DNA of 64,000 bases from Ophioderma brevispina (taxonomy: Eukaryota > Echinodermata > Ophiuroidea > Amphilepidida > Ophiodermatidae): assembly GCA_023653785.1 (NCBI GenBank), contig JAMKCH010071941.1, positions 62,001 to 126,000 of the forward strand, written 5' to 3'. The position numbers were made by a program, and so were the translations under genes. Below, in pieces: positions 22,500-33,949 of this stretch (within the stretch, counting starts at the first letter, position 1; each line of letters starts with the position of its first letter). Below the pieces are notes generated by a model. The model was not told the origin of the DNA. It did not search any database and was given only the letters and a program-made list of their open reading frames with translations.

Positions 22500-23510
22500 A
22501 GCTAAATATTTTGAAGTCGGTGGAGCCAGCTCACTGTAGATTGGGGTTTGCGAAGTCTATATCCACCGGTGGGCGAAAGGTAGGGCACTCGTTGAGACTG
22601 TGATCCGCAGTCTGTGATGGAGAGCTACATTGGCAGGCTGGAGATGGTCGCAGCCCCCATCGGTGCATATTGCTGTGCGAATCCTGTTCAAGGTGACCCA
22701 TTCCTTACGTGGAAGATTGCTACGAGGTGGGAGTTCTGTCATAGGTGTGATAGGGATTTGGTCTGTTGAGTGAAGTTGTCCCTGATGTCGAAGATGTGAA
22801 TGGGAGCTGGGAGGGAGTTTAGCAGCGTGTAGACGGAAGGGTCGACGAGAGCGCAGTCTCTGTCTGCCGAGCTGGTGTGACTCTTTGACAGTGTTATGCA
22901 GCAGGTGCTTGTTGTCCAACAGAGCCTTATTCAGCAGTTTATGCGTGCGATGTTCTCTCCGAAGCACTGCAGGTGCAATGCCTGAGAGCACTGGTAGAAA
23001 CTTAGATGGAGTGGGACGAAGGCAGCCAGTAATGGGTTTAATGGTCTCGTTGAGTACCGTGTCCAGCTTCTTTGTGTGAAAGCTATTGCACCGCTTGGGT
23101 GGCATATTCAGCAGCACTTTAGACCAGAGCCAGGCGGTGATGCGCTTTACTGATGTTAAAGCGCATGTCTGCCAGTCATTGATGGTATTGGCAAAGCATT
23201 GAGCTATGTATGTGTGGAAAACGTGGAGAGTTCATCCCTACCAAACTGCTGATCAGGAATGAGCCTGTGGTATTCCGGATGTTCCACATGGCCTTGATCA
23301 ATCTCTCCATGACCTTTGAGAGCATCCACACAGAAGAGAGAGAGGCCGATAGTTGCTTGGAGAATGTTGATCAGCTTTCTTAAGCACCAGCTACTTTCAA
23401 CCGTTCAGGCATCCTTTTGGAAGGGAGCGGGAAGTTCGGCAGCGGCAGTTCTAAGTACTAGCTGGAATCCCATCTGGACCAGAGGCTTAGTTGACGTTAA
23501 GCTTCTGTAG
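22500..23510 (-). pseudogene. non-LTR retrotransposon RT C-terminal relic
   Basis: The longest open frame (23117-22557, minus) reads RCNSFHTKKLDTVLNETIK, PITGCLRPTPSKFLPVLSGI and APAVLRREHRTHKLLNKAL, then RKEWVTLNRIRTA near its end. This is the post-palm region typical of jockey-superfamily LINEs in animals (H-x-K-K-L-D-x-x-L-N-x-x, L-R-P-T-P, S-G-I-A-P-x-x-x-R-R, W-x-x-L-N-R-x-R-T). Upstream on the minus strand, ELPAPF and LSKVMERLI recall an earlier RT segment, so the catalytic palm between them has been deleted. It lies antisense within the intron of the Ig-SEA-EGF gene. Confidence 0.72.
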
Positions 23511-24246
23511 CTCTTTTTTTATTATTTTTGTTTAATTTTTTGGCATCAAAATCGCATTCAAATGCTGACATTGAAACAAGGGTCATAGCTAGGGGCACAG
23601 ATGAGGAGGTTAAAGGTCATTTAGGGGTCACATTTTAGTGCAGTAACGGATTAGGCTCATATTAGCCATATAATCGGACGACCTATTTCGAACCGCGATC
23701 ACTATTTTAAAACACTTATAATAATGGGCTATGTATAATTATGTTATCAAGCTTAATTGGTGTGTCGCTAATATTTGATTATAAGATACAGCCAATATTA
23801 ATGTTCCCCTCCTTTGTATTTCATTTTTCTGAAGGGTACTAATATTATAATATCTCTAGAACTGCAAGTCTGATTGAGAGAGGGTTTTTTCAAAAAAAAT
23901 GAAGCTAGGAAAATTTAAATTGAAAAAATTAAGTTTGATTTTGCTCGGCAAAATGACTCATTTTGCGTGGATCGCATCATATGTATAAGCAATGGCCACA
24001 CTTACTGGGTTTTGAAATAAAAGTGAGGTACCTTCTTACCTCCTGGTTAGGTGCATGTTATATACATTTTATTACACCCATGGATATTCATGAACATAAT
24101 CATGCTATTTCATTGGCTGATTCCGAATACAAGTGCTACTTCCCTAGGGAAATAGTTACAAAAATATTTCCCTACAACCTCGTCTAATCCCAGAGTCACA
24201 GTGAGATATAATAAAACAAATACCACATGGTTTATATCGGGCAAAT

Positions 24247-24353
24247 AGGGTAGACTATTTTCCCCTTGTACTGGCTACGGGCTTATCACCCCTCACTAAT
24301 CGGGTTCGGGTGATAGCCCGTAGTCAGTATCTCGGGAAAATAGTGTGCCCTAT
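24247..24353. repeat. long hairpin, first of three copies
   Basis: ACTGGCTACGGGCTTATCACCC is mirrored by GGGTGATAGCCCGTAGTCAG, and GGGTAGACTATTTTCCC by GGGAAAATAGTGTGCCC, around a loop of about 15 bases. The other copies are at about 24897-25003 and 25258-25364. Confidence 0.88.
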
Positions 24354-24552
24354 TTCCTCTCTCACCATGTAGTGTTTGTATTTTAAAAATCCAGTTGTTC
24401 TTTATGCTTTGGTTACTTCTTTTGTGATATGGTGTATTTTATCATGTTGTACTAAATATTTTGCTGCGCCTGCTTGGCGTACTTGTACTCGTTACTGAGA
24501 GGACAACCTGTTAAAAACCTATATAATATTTTTACATAACTCTTCTTTGCAG

Positions 24553-24628
24553 AAATATGTCCCGAAAACTTTTGTTTTGGAAATGGTGCATGCAGATACA
24601 GCACTGTAGACTATATACCCTTTTGCAG
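24553..24628 (+). CDS. EGF-like half-exon (intact copy)
   Basis: The acceptor CTTCTTTGCAG ends at 24552 and GT follows at 24629. The 76-base exon enters in phase 1, exactly as required by the SEA exon, and reads EICPENFCFGNGACRYSTV then DYIPFC. Cysteine spacing C-x4-C-x5-C with a fourth C fits the first four cysteines of an EGF domain (C-x-N-G-x-C type). The last two cysteines should be encoded by a further exon, in phase 2, which I could not find downstream. EGF modules after SEA domains are common in membrane adhesion proteins. Confidence 0.75.
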
Positions 24629-24717
24629 GTATAGGATATTTAATGTTTTATTAATGTAAAAGTACTAAGAAATGTTGAAGATTAAACTTTACTTTGTTTT
24701 TTTTTTTTTTTTTTTTA

Positions 24718-25015
24718 TTACACCCATGGATATTCATGAACATAATCATGCTATTTCATTGGCTGATTCCGAATACAAGTGCTACTTCCCTAGGGAAATA
24801 GTTAAAAAATATTTCCCTACAACCTCGTCTAATCCCAGAGTCACAGTGAGATATAATAAAACAAATACCACCACATGGTTTATATCGGGCAAATAGGGTA
24901 GACTATTTTCCCCTTGTACTGGCTACGGGCTTATCACCCCTCACAAATCGGGTTCGGGTGATAGCTCGTAGTCAGTATCTCGGGAAAATAGTGTGCCCTA
25001 TTTCCCCTCTCACCA
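24718..25015 (+). repeat. hairpin element, middle copy next to a poly(T) run
   Basis: The block ATTACACCCATGGATATTCA to CTCACCATGTAG is repeated here without the EGF exon. It is preceded by an approximately 20-base T run (24699-24717) at the point where copy 1 is left. A short piece of the segment that follows the hairpin (TAGTGTTTGTATATTAAAAA) links it to copy 3. Confidence 0.85.
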
Positions 25016-25054
25016 TGTAGTGTTTGTATATTAAAAATCCAGTTGTTCTTTATG

Positions 25055-25697
25055 GTTAGGTGCATGTTATATACATTTTATTACACCCATGGATATTCAT
25101 GAACATAATCATGCTATTTCATTGGCTGATTCCAATTACAAGTGCTACTTCCCTAGGGAAATAGTTACAAAAATATTTCCCTACAACCTCGTCTAATCCC
25201 AGAGTCACAGTGAGATATAATAAAACAAATACCACATGGTTTATATTGGGCAAATAGGGTAGACTATTTTCCCCTTGTACTGGCTACGGGCTTATCACCC
25301 CTCACTAATCGGGTTCGGGTGATAGCCCGTAGTCAGTATCTCGGGAAAATAGTGTGCCCTATTTCCTCTCTCACCATGTAGTGTTTGTATATTAAAAATC
25401 CAGTTGTTCTTTATGCTTTGGTTACTTCTTTTGTGATATGGTGTATTTTATCATGTTGTACTAAATATTTTGCTGCGCCTGCTTGGCCTACTTGTACTCG
25501 TTACTGAGAGGACAACCTGTTAAAAACCTATATAATATTTTTACATAACTCTTCTTTGCAGAAATATGTCCCGAAAACCTTTGTTTTGGAAATGGTGCAT
25601 GCAGATAACAGCACTGTAGACCTATAATACCCTTTTTCAGGTATGATATTTAATGTATTTATTAATGTAAAAGTACTAAGAAATGTTTCTGAGATTA
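25055..25697 (+). repeat. duplicated segment with hairpin plus EGF exon, copy 2
   Basis: Nearly identical to 24047-24690 over the hairpin, the following intron text (GCTTTGGTTACTTCTTTTGT) and the EGF exon, offset by about 1009 bases. High identity implies a recent tandem duplication. Confidence 0.88.
25562..25640 (+). pseudogene. dead duplicate of the EGF exon
   Basis: The same acceptor and start (EICPENLCFGNGACR) are present, but an extra A after GCAGATA creates an in-frame TAA, and further single-base insertions follow. At 79 bases it is not in phase with copy 1. It is a non-functional copy made by the 1-kb duplication. Confidence 0.82.
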
Positions 25698-28534
25698 CAC
25701 TTTCCTTGACCATTTTGCCCGCACAGTTGGTGGCTTTATGTTATTTGCGTCAGACGTATGAATGTCTGTCTGTATAGTCTTTCTGTGCTGTAAACCTATA
25801 CAAACGCAACTACCCTTTAAGCATAGCCTTAGGAACCGGGGTGGTGCTAGGGGCTCAGCCCCCTCCAATAATTTGTGCCCCCCCCCCCCAATATTTGCAG
25901 CTGGAAAAGAATTAAAAGTTTAAAACATTCAAACCAATTTTCCAGTATATGAACTATAAAATGTCACGAAATACCCATAAATTAATGGTTTTCAGCCATA
26001 TTTCACACTGTAACTAGCCTCAATGGTATCCGTAAAGAAATCCATTAGGCTCGTACATGTCTAATTTTTTGACTCTGAAATGTTATATTACCAACTCTAT
26101 ATTTGTTATCAGTAACATATAATATAAAAAGACAATCACAGTCCGATATTCAGTAATCCTGAAAACATATAAAATTTTGGAATTAATTTCATAGTACCAT
26201 TTTGTATTACAATTTATAACATGACCATGAGGTCAAAAGTTCAATTGACCTCACAGCACTCAATTCAAATCCCATCCCTCCAAGTTTTATGACCATGCAA
26301 CTCAATCCCTTCAAAGGAGGAAATCGGGTGTTGAATGGGTGGTGAATAATCAATACTAAACACCATAGCCAGTAAATGTTTAGTGGTGAACTTTTCAGAA
26401 TTTGCACACAAAATATTAACCTAAAGTCCGACATCGTACGAAAAGTCACTTAAGAGTGTACTGCCAAAAATGGAATTTTGAAGTTTAATTATGGGATCTC
26501 ATGGAAAAGAATAAGTGAATTTTTGGGGGTCATTTGAGGTCAAAGTAATGTAGGCAAAGCAATCAGTGGAGGTGTGTCTAATGTTGCAAATGCTGATTGT
26601 CTAAAATCTTTTGTTTCAGAATGAATTTTTTCATTGACAAGTTACAACCCTTGTTGTGTGTTTCGTCTGTTTAAAGAATATGTCATGATCTGAATATGTG
26701 GAAAATTTGGTATGGATGAACGCTATAACGTAGATTACTATAAAGCAAAATAAGTTAAAAATTGTCCACATTTGGTTTGAGTATTTTGCCCTTTAATTTC
26801 CCTCCAAATAGCTCTTACTCGAAACGATTCCGACAAATCCACAACGCAGGCAAATGGTGACGCAAAGGGTGATGACCATCCATAATTTACGTCATTGTGA
26901 CCATCATATCGCAGTGTGCCACTTCAAATAATAATTTAAACCCAAAAATGAAACAAAATATGTTCATCTGTAACTTTTTTTTCTAATTGTATTATGTACT
27001 CAAAAACAAATTCATGAATCCATCAATAGTCCAGTCCTCCCTCACACTACAACAATTCATCTAGTCAACACGATGTTTTGGTCATCACTTGAGTTAACTA
27101 GCCCGCCTTTGACCAATGAAGCCGTGGCGAAAAATCAACAAGACACCAAACAAGAATTAAAACAATTTTATCTTCTTCGTATGTCAAAAAAGCAAAAATT
27201 AAAAATTTAAATAAGAGAAAATAAATTGTTCTTTCAATTATTATTTTTCTTCGGGAATTCGTGATGTATGTACAACACACAATATTTTATAAGTTACGTC
27301 AAACTTAGCGTGACAAAAATCTTGACATATTTCCTTTAAAGCCAACACTTCAGGAGACCTTCGCTCCTCTATCCCCACCATGTGCCTCTGTGGCCCCGGA
27401 CAACACCGTCAGGTGGCTAGCCCCTTTGACCCCCCTTTAGGTTCGACAGAGATTTGACTGGGGCGCACTCCCAATATTTGAAAATCTTCCTATCTATTTA
27501 AGGAAACCAAGCAGCCTACTCAAATTAGGGTGTCACCTACTTTTGCTCATCCCGAAATTAGGGATGAATTGGATTCATCGGTTTGGTGTAAAATAAATCT
27601 GTATAATCCGAAATCTGTAATTAAAATATTGTGCATATTTTATATGTTAGGCCATCAATTTAATTAAGTATCTTACATAGAGATATATGATGTTGGAGGA
27701 CATTTTCTTAGAGAGCTGTCAAAAGACGATTTTTCTTCTTTAGAAATTGCATTTTCAGCTAATCTCTTCAGTCGGTCTTAACAGTGTAATGTTGCAAGTA
27801 TGGTGATCTTGGTGAACTGAGATGTATAGAATTAAAACAGACACCATGGATATAGATCGGTCCAAATCTCAAACCTAACTCTATGAGGCTATCTGGGAAT
27901 TGGTATTAAATTCCCGTTTATATTTTTTTTAAATCAAAAAATATAATTAATTAACCTTTTTTTTGGAACTCCATTTCTCCTTTGCTTCATATCCGGAAAT
28001 GTTTTTCGTCCACACTCTAATAGAACTGTAATGCATTAATATCCGATTTCTTTTTTTTTTTCTTGTCAAGATATGATATGTAATAATAATTATTTTATTG
28101 ATTTCACATCCCCTATAGTGCACATGTTACATATTAACCTTTGAATCTGTAGGCGGCTACAGCCGCCCAAGATCAGTGTTGGTCATTTGTTTGTTTCTTC
28201 ATGTTCAATATATATATAAATATTTCAAATTAGTTATTTTTGTGGGCATATGCAAAAACATGTTAAAAGGCATTAAATTGAGTCCAAACAACCTAATTTC
28301 TGTTTTTAGAAGGCTTCCCAAATGACCATATTTGCATTATTTGGAAAGCCAACTCGGATGCCACTGAATTTGGTGTAATATGTGGTGTAATTAAAACAGA
28401 TTTGCCCTTCCGTGCAATGCGTTAACATATTTTGATAATAGCCTTACACCGATCTTGTACTTGTAACAACTAATTCAGAGGGGTACTTTTTTGATAAATA
28501 ATAATGTTGATTTCAAATTGAAAATCTGTGAGGA
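25641..28534 (+). other. non-coding, one MITE
   Basis: No exon was recognised. A C run lies at about 25879-25888, a short TGACCT-type block near 26218-26300, a TTAA-flanked MITE at 26675-27335, and AT-rich text follows. The missing final part of the EGF domain was not found here. Confidence 0.45.
26675..27335. mobile_element. TTAA-flanked MITE, copy B
   Basis: Same termini and internal blocks as the element at 9191-9812, with TTAA at 26671-26674 and 27336-27339. This copy has more small insertions and deletions (661 bases against 622), including a local ACAAGACACCAAACAAGA insertion. No transposase is present. Confidence 0.85.
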
Positions 28535-29312
28535 TTGATTGGAAACTGGATTGTACTTGATATATGCATGTTTGTCTATAGACATTACCTAGTTGTCCTT
28601 TATGGGCCAAATGACACCGACCGATTTCTATTCCCAGATAAAAATAATACTGTAGAAAATTGTGATAACCCCCACTGTATTATATGTGAAGATTTCAACT
28701 TGGTGCAAGATCAAAATTTGGATACCTTTATATATTTAAACACGAATAATCCCAAAGCTAAAGAAGATTTTGAGTATGAAAGAAGAAGTGAATCTTTGCC
28801 GACCCCGGGAGATTTTAAAATCCAAACAACTAAAAGATTTACCTGGCTGGGGGGGGGGGGGGGGGAGGGGGGGGGCCTTACAGTAAATCCATAAAACAAG
28901 CCTCAGGTTAGATTCTTTCTATTTTTCCTCTGAAAATTTAAATTTAATAGATTCTACAGATATTTTACCTGGATATAGAATAGATCTTCAGTTACAGTTT
29001 TATTGCTTTATTAAGGTCAATATACCGTGTTAAAAAGCAACTTGGAATTAAACAATGATCGGCTTGAAGAATTAAGAATATGTTAAAGTTGTTTAAAGAC
29101 TATTGGAAATGTTAAAAAGTTATATGCTGTACCCTCAATACAATATTGACCACATTGTAAAAATTGATTCAATGAATTTAAATTCCAATTGACGTATCAC
29201 TTTTCTTTGAGGCTCTCTTACTAGAAATTAGAAGAGTTACATTAGCTTACTCTGCACAACGAAAGACAAATTAGACAAAACTAAGAAAAAAATTAAATCA
29301 ACTTATTGTCTA
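28535..29312 (+). pseudogene. L1/Tx1-like LINE relic, endonuclease part
   Basis: The open frame from 28535 reads VVLYGPNDTDRFLFPDK and NCDNPHCIICEDFNLVQDQ then LDTFIYLNTNNPKAKEDF. This is the C-terminal part of an APE-type endonuclease of L1/Tx1-like ORF2 (Y-G-P-N and G-D-F-N boxes; here the G of GDFN is E). After a poly-G interruption at 28849-28875, the frame-shifted text FFEALLLEIRRVTLAYSAQR continues into the spacer between endonuclease and reverse transcriptase. The 5' part is missing. Confidence 0.82.
28849..28875 (+). repeat. poly(G) interruption in LINE
   Basis: A run of 17 G, one A and 9 G sits inside LINE coding sequence. It could form a G-quadruplex or be a slippage or assembly product. 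Confidence 0.9.
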
Positions 29313-29314
29313 AT

Positions 29315-31063
29315 TATTATGAACGCAACGTTGCATGGGCAGCGCCATCGGATTGGATTTTTTATTGCGTTTCCTCCTTATTTTCCAGCGTAAGCACCGT
29401 AGTCCTCGCCCAATCATACCTTGTTTTCACAGGCGCGCCGTGCGCAGTTTTTAACACTTGCTGATTTGCCAAACGACCGTAATGTCTGAAGGGACTCCAT
29501 GTTGAATCGCACATGACCGCGGTGTGAACGCCATCGTCGTGTATGTCACGGCGCGGCGCATATGATGGCGTGGATCTTCTGGTAACGCCTGTGCTACGCA
29601 TCCCCGCTGGTACGCCACTGGAAACAATGGTTTTAATAGAAAGAAGAGCAGTTCGGCCTGAGAAAGTGTGAGAGAGGGGGGATCTCTATAACAAGAGGGT
29701 GGTGATCTGGGACCTTGAAGAGGACCGACAAGGAGAGATGAGGGGAGCGACGAGAACAGAGGTGAGGGAATGAGGAGAGAAGTCTTGTATCGCTCTATTT
29801 CTTTCTCTCTGCTGGTCTTTCTTTCTTGCTCTGTATTTCTGTATTATAGCACGGCTTGCCGCTTTGCTCGCCCTACTCTTTTTTCTCTCTCCATCTCCCC
29901 TTCTCCGTGGAGAACAAGTAGGCCTAATTTTGTTCTAGGGGAAATGTGAGAAAGAAGAGGCGAGGAAGAAATGTGGTCCAAGATAAAGCGATGGAATTGA
30001 GAGAAAACGTAATTTGTAGATGGGAAAATGTTGAGGAAGGCCCCTATAGAAAAAGAGAGAGGGAGAGATTATCATACAGAAAGGAGAGAAGAGGGAGAAA
30101 CAAGAGAAAGAAGAATGGACAGAGTAATTTATAGGAGATAGGTAGTAGGGAGCCAGATAAGAGAACACAAAAGAAAAATAGAAATAAGTAAACACAACAA
30201 ACCAGGCAAAAGGGCAGAGAAGGAAATAACAGAACTAAGCGAGAGACATCGGTAAAAAATGTGTAATTTGTTAAGGTCCCTTTGTGTGACGAATGAGAGA
30301 AGAAAACGTACTTGTGTATAGAGGGGCATGTTGAGGTCTACAGAGTAAGAGAGAGGCGGAGAGTCACACAGAACGTGCAGAAAGAGAGAGAGAGAAGAGA
30401 GAGGGAGAGATTGGTTTTAGGGAGACGGAATGAGAGGAAACGCTATATTTGAATGGAAAATGTTTGAGGGATACAGATAAAAAGAAGAAAACGGTAAGGA
30501 GGACGCAGATGATGGTCCCTAAACTGCACCAGGTTGACGGCACCTTTATATGGGAGTTTTGAGGAGTTATGGGGAAAAAATTGTTGCTATACAGGAACTA
30601 TACTGGTTAGCAATCATGTTAGGAGTCTTCCTTTTGTAGATAAAAGGTTCCACCATAAAAAATAACGGTTTAAATGAACTACGGACTAAAAAAAAAACAA
30701 AAAACTTTTCTTTTTTTAAAATTATCAATAACGCGTCATTTATTTCGCTTTGATCTGTAAGACGGAACTACGGGTGATGACACGGAGTAGTTTTGAGAAA
30801 GATGATTAATATTGTACGGTACACTTATATGGAATTAAATATTGACGTTCCTTAAAAAGTGTAACTACGAGGCTACAGAATATGACGGGAACTAACTGAT
30901 TGAGTTATTAAAGTGTTGTTACTCGATAATTTATGACAAGATGGTCTGTGTCGTCGTAGTTTTTAGTGATCGCTTCTGTCTTTCAATGATCGCTTCCTTC
31001 AGTGGATCGCTCCCGTTCACTCAGCTAGCGGGAGCCCACGCAAAGCGCAGGCCTCCCGCTAGT
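29315..31063. mobile_element. unidentified insertion splitting the LINE
   Basis: The LINE protein text stops near KKLNQLIV (29312) and resumes at LEDALLNDDPNAYIL (31066), so about 1.75 kb was inserted or acquired. It starts with a GC-richer block (29320-29600), continues with a GA-rich purine tract (29640-30480), and ends with a hairpin (CTAGCGGGAG at 31025-31034 and CTCCCGCTAG at 31053-31062). No transposase or clear target duplication was seen. The 79-codon minus-strand frame at 29362 is not recognised. Confidence 0.6.
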
Positions 31064-31065
31064 AT

Positions 31066-33705
31066 ATTAGAAGATGCATTACTAAATGATGACCCAAATG
31101 CATACATTTTGAAGCAATGAATTATCCAATCAAGATGTAAACTTGAAGAACTTCGAAAGAAAAAAAAATGGTTTTTTTCATTAGATCAAGCTAATGGATG
31201 AAGAGGGCGAGACCCACAAATACTTTCTAAACTTGGAAAAAAGAATTTTATTTAATATTAATATTAATTGTATTAAAAAAGGTGCAGACATAATCTATAG
31301 CGGGAGTTTTTAGTTGTTTTTTTGTTTGTGCTTTTTATAAGAATCTGTACAAAGAAAGCAACACAATATAACAATTTAGAATTTCCACTATCTACCTCTA
31401 TAAACCTCACAAATCCATCCGAAGCCTTAGAAGGGGAAATAACGATAGGAATTAACTGCGGCTTAAATACTATGAAAGCAACTCCCGACCTATGGTTTAC
31501 ACGTGGAGTTTTATAAATGTTTTTGGGTCTGAAATTTCTTGTTATTCCTTCGTTCTTTAGTGCAACACGTAATTAAATTGAGACCATAAATGCTGTTACT
31601 GATCGATTTTGAAAAACTTTTTGACACGGTATCGCACAAATTTATCCTAAATACGTTTGAAGGCTTTAATTTCGGAAGAGATATGGTAAATGGTTCTGTG
31701 ACACTTTATAATAAGCATCGTCGCCTGTAATTGTTAACGGTATACGCCATTTTTTTCAAATATTGTGTGGTTGCAGACACGGTATCCACTTTCCCATCCA
31801 TTGTGTGTTATGTGCATAGATACTAGCTACAATGATCAAGCTGTAATGGACTATGGTAATGACATTGCATTTTAAAATCTCTCAGTACGCTGACGTACAA
31901 CTATACTTTTTAGATGGATCTGAAAGATCACTAGAAAAGTGCTGTACAAACTTTAACAACTTTTCTTGCCATATCAGGCACTTAAAGTTAATCGGAGAAA
32001 ACTACAAGCTGTTAATGGATTTATCAAACCAATATAGAACCCTGCATATGCAAAGACTGAAAATTAACTTGGAAGTGTTTGATAGGTACTTTTGATACTT
32101 TAGGGATCCCCTTTAGTACTAAACTAACAGATATGCCAGATATTAACTACAATAGAGTCTTGAAGCTAGAGAAAACAAATGTCCAACTGGTCAAAAGAAA
32201 CCTAACAGTGTTGGTTAAAGTAGTTGGGTGAAATCCTCGTGTTAAGTTATATAGCGCAATGTACCGACCCAAGTAAGTAATTTGTTAAAACTTTGAATGA
32301 GATATTCTCCGATTTATCTGAACGGAAAGCGGATAAAATAAATAGGCAGCATTTGTACAACATTACGAAAATGGAGGTGTAAGAAGGCCTAACGTCTAAG
32401 AATGACATTGAATCATTGAAGCGAATTGTATCCGGACGTGTTTTATACATGGGGATCAAAAATGGATTGTCTGGTTCCTTTTATCTGCGACCTTTTAAGA
32501 TGTGAAGATCTTTATTGTTTGGGATAAATCATTTTAATCATATCCAGTCGAGATTAAAAAATAATTTCTGTCTGATCACTCCCACTCATGGGCTTTCCTC
32601 ATTAAAGTGTTAATACAGAGAACTTGATTTTACGTATCGCTAAACAATATCTTTGGTTGGAATGACAAAATAAAAGTCTTTGTGGATTTCTTTTAATTAT
32701 AATCACTGGCAAATCAAAGGGGTGTCATATTCGTGACGATATTCTGAAAGAAGATGGTCTTTTATTCCAATGGAAGCATTTGTAAAGATATACTCTATAA
32801 CACCACTATCTAGATATAATGGCATTATACATCACTTAAACTACCTTTCATTTATCTCTACAAATGGTAAAAACTCATACGCCTTTTCAGCCAGATCTCG
32901 TGAAGTTGTTATCTAAACAACAAAAAGGTTGCAGTACCTTCTAGACGCTTTTGTCCATCTCTAAATTATAAATTTGCTCCAAACACATGGCAAGTGCTTC
33001 TAATATAAGTAATGAGGTTTGGAAAGAGATATGTACATTAAATTATTAAGTTCTCAAGAGACACCAAGTTACAATGGTTTCAATATAGAATAACCAAAGA
33101 ATAATTGCCACCATACTTACTTTTTAAAATGAACATCGGTCAAGTTGATTCTGCACTTTTTGGTAATAATGGAACCCGAGACAATAATGCAGTCTCCCTT
33201 TGTGGAATGTCGAATAGCGGTAACATTTTGTCGCATTTAGTACCTGGATTAAACAAAATTGCTACATGTTACGATTTTCAAATGACACCCCGTTTTTTTA
33301 CTCCTTTTTGGAACAAAACAATTTAATTTTTACGTTGATAACGGTCATAGCAAATTTCATATTACCGGTCCAAAAAAGTTTAAGAACTATTACCGAGTAT
33401 TGATGCTTGTCCAAACATGACATAACAGTTATTACAACGTTAGTAAATACCAGGCTGTTTGTTATGGTACTACCCAATTTTCGTAAATAAGCGGCAAGTC
33501 TGCGTAAATACTTGTACATTGATATTAATAGATGAATATCTGTAGAATAAGTGAACTCCATGTATATTTATTTCAAAGTGTAAACATTTTTGGTAATGTA
33601 TGTAAGAATGATTTGTTCATGTAAAACACTTTGTACTGTGACCTTATGTGTAGCTATATATGTCTGTCAAATAAAAAAAAATTGGAAAAAAAACCCTACA
33701 TATTA
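31066..33705 (+). pseudogene. L1/Tx1-like LINE relic, reverse transcriptase to 3' end
   Basis: Readable blocks in changing frames: KCKLEELRKKK, NLEFPLSTSINLTNPSEAL and EGEIT (31370-31440), palm motif A in LLIDFEKLFDTVSHKFIL (31590), a degenerate motif B region near 31770 (GCRHG for GCRQGDPLSP), motif C region ISQYADVQLYFLDGSER (31880), then GIPFSTKLTDMPDINYNR (32105), and SRDTKLQWFQYRIT (33055). The order is that of an L1/Tx1-type ORF2. The 3' end is an A-rich tail near 33668-33700. It is dead, with many stops. It sits downstream of the EGF exon and may lie in the same intron. Confidence 0.85.
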
Positions 33706-33759
33706 AACAGTGATCAAACTGTACCGGTCATGGGGACATAATATCTGGACATTTGCATA

Positions 33760-33947
33760 CGAAAAATTTTGATTTTAAGCCGGAATTGTTCTATACAAAT
33801 AAATTACTGTCTTGTCCGGTTCCGTCAACCAGTGCATGTTATGTTAGCACATCCATACCAGCAATAAATGGCCACTACAATTTAATGATTTTTGTCGATG
33901 CTTCAGGATCAGAAATCCCTGCTTATGTCTTTACCTTTAACGATGGT
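33760..33947 (+). CDS. possible exon, unrecognised cysteine-containing sequence
   Basis: A frame open for more than 60 codons directly follows the LINE tail and reads NFDFKPELFYTNKLLSCPV, ACYVSTSIPAINGHYNLMIF and ASGSEIPAYVFTFNDG, ending at a GT (GATG|GTACCT). The composition looks like a secreted or extracellular domain. No clear acceptor in the right frame was found, because a TGA follows the only nearby CAG. It may be an exon of the Ig-SEA-EGF gene or of another mobile element. Confidence 0.3.
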
Positions 33948-33949
33948 AC

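Larger units (their letters stand above)
21754..24552 (+). other. intron with minus-strand LINE fragments
   Basis: The intron between the SEA and EGF exons carries minus-strand reverse-transcriptase C-terminal fragments (21910-22490 and 22500-23510) and the first copy of a hairpin-bearing duplicated segment (24047-24690). Confidence 0.5.
24047..24690 (+). repeat. duplicated segment with hairpin plus EGF exon, copy 1
   Basis: This block starts GGTTAGGTGCATGTTATATA and contains a hairpin element (24247-24353) and then the EGF exon with its intron borders. The whole block recurs about 1009 bases downstream (25055-25697). A third copy of the hairpin part, without the exon, lies between them (about 24718-25015). 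Confidence 0.88.
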
